64,000 nucleotides of DNA. Source: Rutpela maculata. Taxonomy: Eukaryota > Arthropoda > Insecta > Coleoptera > Cerambycidae. This document shows, in pieces, positions 60,624 to 64,000 of the stretch. Both the position numbers and the translations under genes were made by a program. The stretch is from the NCBI GenBank assembly GCA_936432065.2, contig OW386285.2:35209920-35273919 (forward strand). Direction: 5' to 3'. Below the pieces are notes generated by a model that ran no database searches, was not told the origin of the DNA, and was given only the letters and a program-made list of their open reading frames with translations. Every line of letters starts with the position of its first letter. The stretch's first letter is position 1.

Positions 60624-61863
60624 TTATTCAACTTCTTCTTCTTCTTCTTCATCTTCCTGAGTTGACGGAAATTGTTCAAACAGCGATACATCAGTTGTTT
60701 CGTCGTTGATGTAAGGATCATCTCCTGTTGGAGATTCAGTATTTGAACACGACTGGCCCAATTGTAGCTTGGACTTGAAAGTCCGAGGCCGAACAGCAGT
60801 CATAATACTATGGCTAATATTAGTACAGACTAATTTTAAATGCTCTAAATTAAGTCGTTTATTTTTTAATATAACGTGTTTCAAAAAATAAGTCAGTGAA
60901 TTTGGAATATCACTGTTAATATCTTCAAACATACGACCTGGTGGGGGGTAATAAGAATTGTCGATGACCACTGATTGAATATCTTCCCGAATGATTGCTG
61001 CCGCAGCTTCCAGGATCTTGAATCGCTCTTCTTTGTCAATACATTTTTTTTCACTCCAAGCTTAATTCAAGATATCATAATGATTATCAATGAAACATAT
61101 AAATGTCAATTGTCCCGGCTTTTGAGTGATTATAACTTTATCACCATAATTTAATTTCAATCATAGTTTGATAGTTCTGTTATCTACATTTAAATTTTTA
61201 CATACATTTTTCAATTCTTCCAATGTACATTGACAGTCATCACTATTTTCGATGTATGTAAAAATTTCTTTCATGGCGAGATTTAATGCTTCATCTCGAG
61301 GACGGCCGGCTTTACTTCCAGTGGTCGGTTTTAAAAAGGAAACATAACAGTCATTATGATACCTGGTCTCAGCAGCAACTAAATCATGCTCGAACCCGAT
61401 GCGAGAAACAATAGTTTTTGCATCAGAACGAGACTGAGCTACTTGAAGAACTGATTCTTTGAATGAAAGTGTAGTAACCTTACAAATTCTACGCCGAAAT
61501 TTCAGTGTTCGCTTTTTTTCATATTCTTCATTCAATTCATCGCCGCAAAAGAAACAACAATTTTTAAGGCAGGAAGCTGATTCACTTACGCGTGCTCTAG
61601 TACGAGGAGAACTTATTTTAGAAGTTGGCTGGCTTGTTCCTCTTCATGTTGTCTTTTCACTGCAGCAATAGTACTCTTCCGAGTGTAGTTTTTACGACAC
61701 TGCACATGAATTTTCACTGATTTTTGGTCTTTTAGGTAGTCAGTAAATTCATCACCTCTTTCAACACTTGCGTCAATTAACGTCTTCATGCCACGATCAA
61801 CAGTAACAAATTCACTTGCATGTAGAGGTTGATTACAAACGAAGCAAATTTGCGAGATTTTTT
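60624..61863 (-). pseudogene. Two-finger transposon protein, internally deleted
   Basis: On the minus strand, ICFVCNQPLHASEFVTVDRG and VKIHVQCRKNYTR (about 61720-61860) form a first Cys/His finger. After a frameshift near 61620-61640 one frame runs to 60624. It includes a second finger (CCFFCGDEL...RYHNDCYVSFLKP), GRPRDEALNLAMKEIFTYIE, CQCTLEELKNVC, RFKILEAAAAIIREDIQS, PPPGRMFEDINSDIPNSLTY and TAVRPRTFKSKLQLG, broken by stops at 61161-61163 (TGA) and 61062-61064 (TAA). After KLQLG the family protein should continue for hundreds of residues. Here it jumps to a short acidic end (QEDEEEEEEVE), so the middle is deleted. The upstream limit at 61863 may be a splice acceptor; no ATG is evident. Confidence 0.7.
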
Positions 61864-62180
61864 AAAAACTGAATACAGCACAAACTTTAGTTAAGAATAT
61901 TTGTAATAACCACGTGTTTTCACTACGAGGGAACGTTTAAGACTACCGGTATTTCGTTGGGACCTTAGAAAAAAGAGCAGGTAGACGGACACTGCCATGT
62001 TCACAATTGAACAGTAGGCAGATGTTGCTCAAGGCCACGTGGTCACATAAAATTAGGGGCTGGGTTTCTTTTCATCTCATATTCTTAGAATTATCATTCA
62101 ATATTAATGTATTAGTCACGCAGACTAATAGTTTTTTTACGTATATTATACGTCCATAATGTACATAGGCAGCGTAGTCA

Positions 62181-62504
62181 TGCATATTATGGAGAATATA
62201 ACTTTAGAATGGCTTTTTCTCAAAAAAAAGGTGAATTTTAGGAAAAAAGTATAAGGGACTATTTTTGTAGAGAATTAAATGATCTACAATTTTTGTCTAA
62301 GCTATTTTTATCATAAAACTAACCATTTCCCTAAAAAAATCCAAAAAACCCATTTTTTCGAACTTTGACCTCGCATAAAATTTTTTGCACACACGGGACC
62401 AATGGGGACTTTTCACAACTTCATTATAATGGTATCCCTAACATTCATGTAAATTTTCAGCTTCTTGGGAATCTATGCAAGGGTGAATGTCTATTTTGAC
62501 CGGA
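62181..62504. repeat. Right terminal inverted repeat of the 60-62.5 kb transposon
   Basis: Inverse of 60196-60507, from TGCATATTATGGAGAATATA to TTGACCGGA. The stretch between gene and TIR (61864-62180) is the presumed 5' leader; no promoter motif is certain. Confidence 0.9.
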
Positions 62505-63214
62505 GTAAAAGTGTTCTATTACAAATTAACGAATAATGTTCAGACAAGCAGTATGTATGTCTGATCTATAAACTTTAGTAAAGTAGTCGAAATCGCATTA
62601 GTAGATCGACGGGTGAGATGCAAGACGCAAAACAGTTCGTACCCGCCGGCTAATTCCTTTGTCGGCATACCTGGCGCTTTTGATATTTACTAAGAGGAAA
62701 TATCTTATATCTATTACGCCATTTTTTTATAAAACTGATCAGATCCTATATTTGTGTACACATTATTTCAGCTATCAGTGGATATGAATTGAAATATTCT
62801 CTACATCGTTTCACATTTTACTGGGATTTATTATATTTGCGCAGAACATACAAGTGACCAACGTTGTTCGTAAAGTATAATAATCTTCTAAATGAATAAA
62901 AATGGACATACTATTATATCGGTCACCTAAACCATCGATATATTGTTTTCGCAAACTTGTCTGATGGCCAAGATGATAAAACCCATAAGAAATAATTTGA
63001 AGTAAATTAATTACATAATGAAGAATATGAGCGATCAACTGTCAAAAGGATTAGACATGGAGTAAAATTCATTGTTTTCACTAATAGGTACTTTTCTAAT
63101 AAATTTATAATTCTTTCTTTATTTTTTTAAAATAATATTAGAAATGGTTAAATAATACTCATATAAAGAATTGCAAGAAAAGTTATGGTTATACTTTAAT
63201 TTTAAAAAATATAT
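62505..63214. other. AT-rich DNA with no recognised feature
   Basis: A 75-codon minus frame at 62811-63038 has no motif. Confidence 0.5.
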
Positions 63215-63659
63215 TGTTACGTATTCTACCTCCAGTGACATCTGTGGGGATTCCCTTTAAGTGCCAACTGTAAGTAACAGAAACCTAACTTGGTTAGTTT
63301 GGCAATCGGCCCAGAGATGGCGCGCGGTGTCAGAATCTATAAATTGCAGAGAGCCTACTAGAGAACCACAGATTAGTTGATAATATTCTGGAACTCTCAT
63401 CTTTGGGTATATAAAGGTATACAGAAGCTCAGAGTGGACAGTTCAGTATAGATAGTGAGGTGAGAAACATTCAGAAGAAGTAAGCAAAGTAATAAAGTGA
63501 TTGAAGTAATGAATTATAGTATCTGGTGTTATATTAGTAAAGTAATTATTTGTTGCAATTAGTATGTAAGTTAATAAATTAGTGTTTAGTGTTACCTTGG
63601 TGCTATAATTTCCGAATCCACGATATAGGGTGTTTACAAAGAGGTGTAAACACGTAACA
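63215..63659 (+). mobile_element. Solo LTR, 445 bp
   Basis: Begins TGTTACG and ends CGTAACA, the short inverted TG...CA tips of an LTR. A TATA box and a downstream TCAGT-type start lie inside in the plus orientation. No second copy and no internal region is present, so it is a solo LTR left by LTR-LTR recombination. I see no convincing 4-5-bp target duplication, which lowers certainty. It is unrelated to the LTR at 29.4-31.9 kb, although both have -TACG/-CACG tips. Confidence 0.7.
63408..63450 (+). promoter_or_regulatory. LTR core promoter: TATA box and initiator-like motif
   Basis: GGTATATAAAGGTATAC at about 63408 contains a strong TATA box. About 30 bp downstream, ACAGTTCAGTATAG (about 63438-63451) holds TCAGT, the arthropod initiator consensus. 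The spacing suits Pol II initiation in the LTR. Confidence 0.6.
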
Positions 63660-63765
63660 ATTTATTGAGAAAAAATTGATTGGCTGAAATTTTCAAATTT
63701 CGCATGTGATTTAAGATGAAAGAGATGTAACTAAATATATTTAGTATTTAAGTAGTTCACCTACA

Positions 63766-63770
<5 letters not shown>

Positions 63771-63797
<27 letters not shown>

Positions 63798-63838
63798 ATG
63801 TCGTTATTAATTTAAATATATATTATTATTATTATTAT
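63771..63838. repeat. Paired (TAA)n / (TTA)n microsatellites
   Basis: TAATAATAAT... at 63771-63797 faces TATTATTATT... at 63821-63838, giving a self-complementary hairpin of simple repeats. Confidence 0.85.
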
Positions 63839-63899
63839 ATCAAATATGTAATAAATATTAGTATTTAATAAAGAAATTGGGGCTGCATATATGTGTTCT

Positions 63900-64000
63900 A
63901 TTTTTTTTTAATGCCTTATTTATATTAACGTCCTGAGGAAGTTTAGCTAATGCTACTCTACCACTTAACCAGGACGGCGAGATAAGATACGGTCACCCAT
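63900..64000 (-). mobile_element. SINE-like fragment cut by window edge
   Basis: Minus strand from 64000: ATGGGTGACCG (as in the 5S-like head of the SINE at 25227-25618), then TTAAGTGGTAGAGTAGC (A-box-like), then CAGGACGTTAATATAAATAA and an A-run near 63902-63910. The same kind of 3' end (GACGTTAAATAAATA plus A-run) closes the 25.2-kb SINE. The rest of the element would lie beyond the window. Confidence 0.4.

Larger units (their letters stand above)
60196..62504 (-). mobile_element. DNA transposon with 0.31-0.32-kb TIRs, Academ-like (inferred)
   Basis: Left arm 60196-60507 and right arm 62181-62504 are reverse complements with roughly 85-90% agreement by eye. Tips read (T)CCGGTCAA. AGT stands outside both ends if the tip is taken as CCGG (left ...AGT|CCGG, right CCGG|AGT), which suggests a 3-bp target duplication. 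The interior holds one minus-strand gene with two zinc-finger-like segments, apparently missing its middle. Long TIRs, 3-4-bp duplications and a large protein with Cys fingers and an XPG-like nuclease are described for the Academ superfamily. The XPG part is not in this copy, so the name rests on family memory of the N-terminal protein. Confidence 0.65.

Noticed and set aside
63771..63838. Self-complementary TAA/TTA runs considered as a transposon end.
   Set aside because: Simple-repeat hairpin only, with no defined tips or duplicates.

Overview
The window reads as AT-rich intergenic DNA from a large, repeat-filled eukaryotic genome, most likely an arthropod and probably an insect. The signs are the several kinds of decayed non-LTR retrotransposon, a mariner-like element, hairpin MITEs, tRNA- and 5S-related SINEs and long microsatellites. 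There is no operon structure, no rRNA operon, no CRISPR array and no host gene that I can recognise. The species cannot be named from the sequence alone, and no long ORF has an intact, recognisable start-to-stop gene structure.

Layout. 0-2.5 kb: an RTE-like reverse transcriptase (RT) gene split by a second RTE-like fragment, then a short antisense RT piece. 3.7-4.9 kb: a foldback element. 6.4-7.0 kb (minus): a decayed gene with an EEADT motif resembling an XPG-like nuclease region. 8.4-9.3 kb: a mariner-like element with TA target sites. 10.6-12.5 kb, 13.9-15.0 kb, 15.8-17.7 kb (minus) and 19.4-21.5 kb: four decayed LINE copies, the last best preserved. 17.9-18.4 and 21.8-22.7 kb: inverted-repeat elements. 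24.6-25.8 kb: a complex palindrome carrying a 5S-rRNA-related SINE with an 11-bp target duplication. 26.6-26.9 kb: a 102-bp tandem repeat.

27-58 kb is dominated by a repeat family called 'R' here, with nine copies, five of them clustered at 41.6-46.8 kb. Between the copies lie a non-autonomous LTR retrotransposon (29.4-31.9 kb), a near-perfect palindromic MITE (32.1-32.6 kb), paired SINEs (33.7-34.0 kb), a palindrome with mirrored coding starts (35.2-35.7 kb), nested inverted repeats (39.0-40.6 kb) and a hAT-type hairpin MITE with 8-bp target duplications (46.8-47.4 kb). At 55.1-55.4 kb there is an uninterrupted 344-bp CA tract.

60.2-62.5 kb holds the most interesting object: a 2.3-kb DNA transposon with terminal inverted repeats of about 0.31-0.32 kb and a probable 3-bp target duplication. 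It contains a minus-strand two-zinc-finger gene damaged by two stops and one frameshift, and apparently deleted in its middle. I infer that it is an Academ-like derivative and that the EEADT fragment at 6.4-7.0 kb comes from the missing part of a related gene. The window ends with a solo LTR carrying a TATA box (63.2-63.7 kb) and a SINE cut by the window edge. Nothing here forms a working pathway. The region is a record of successive insertions, several dated relative to each other by nesting or by empty sites within the same window.
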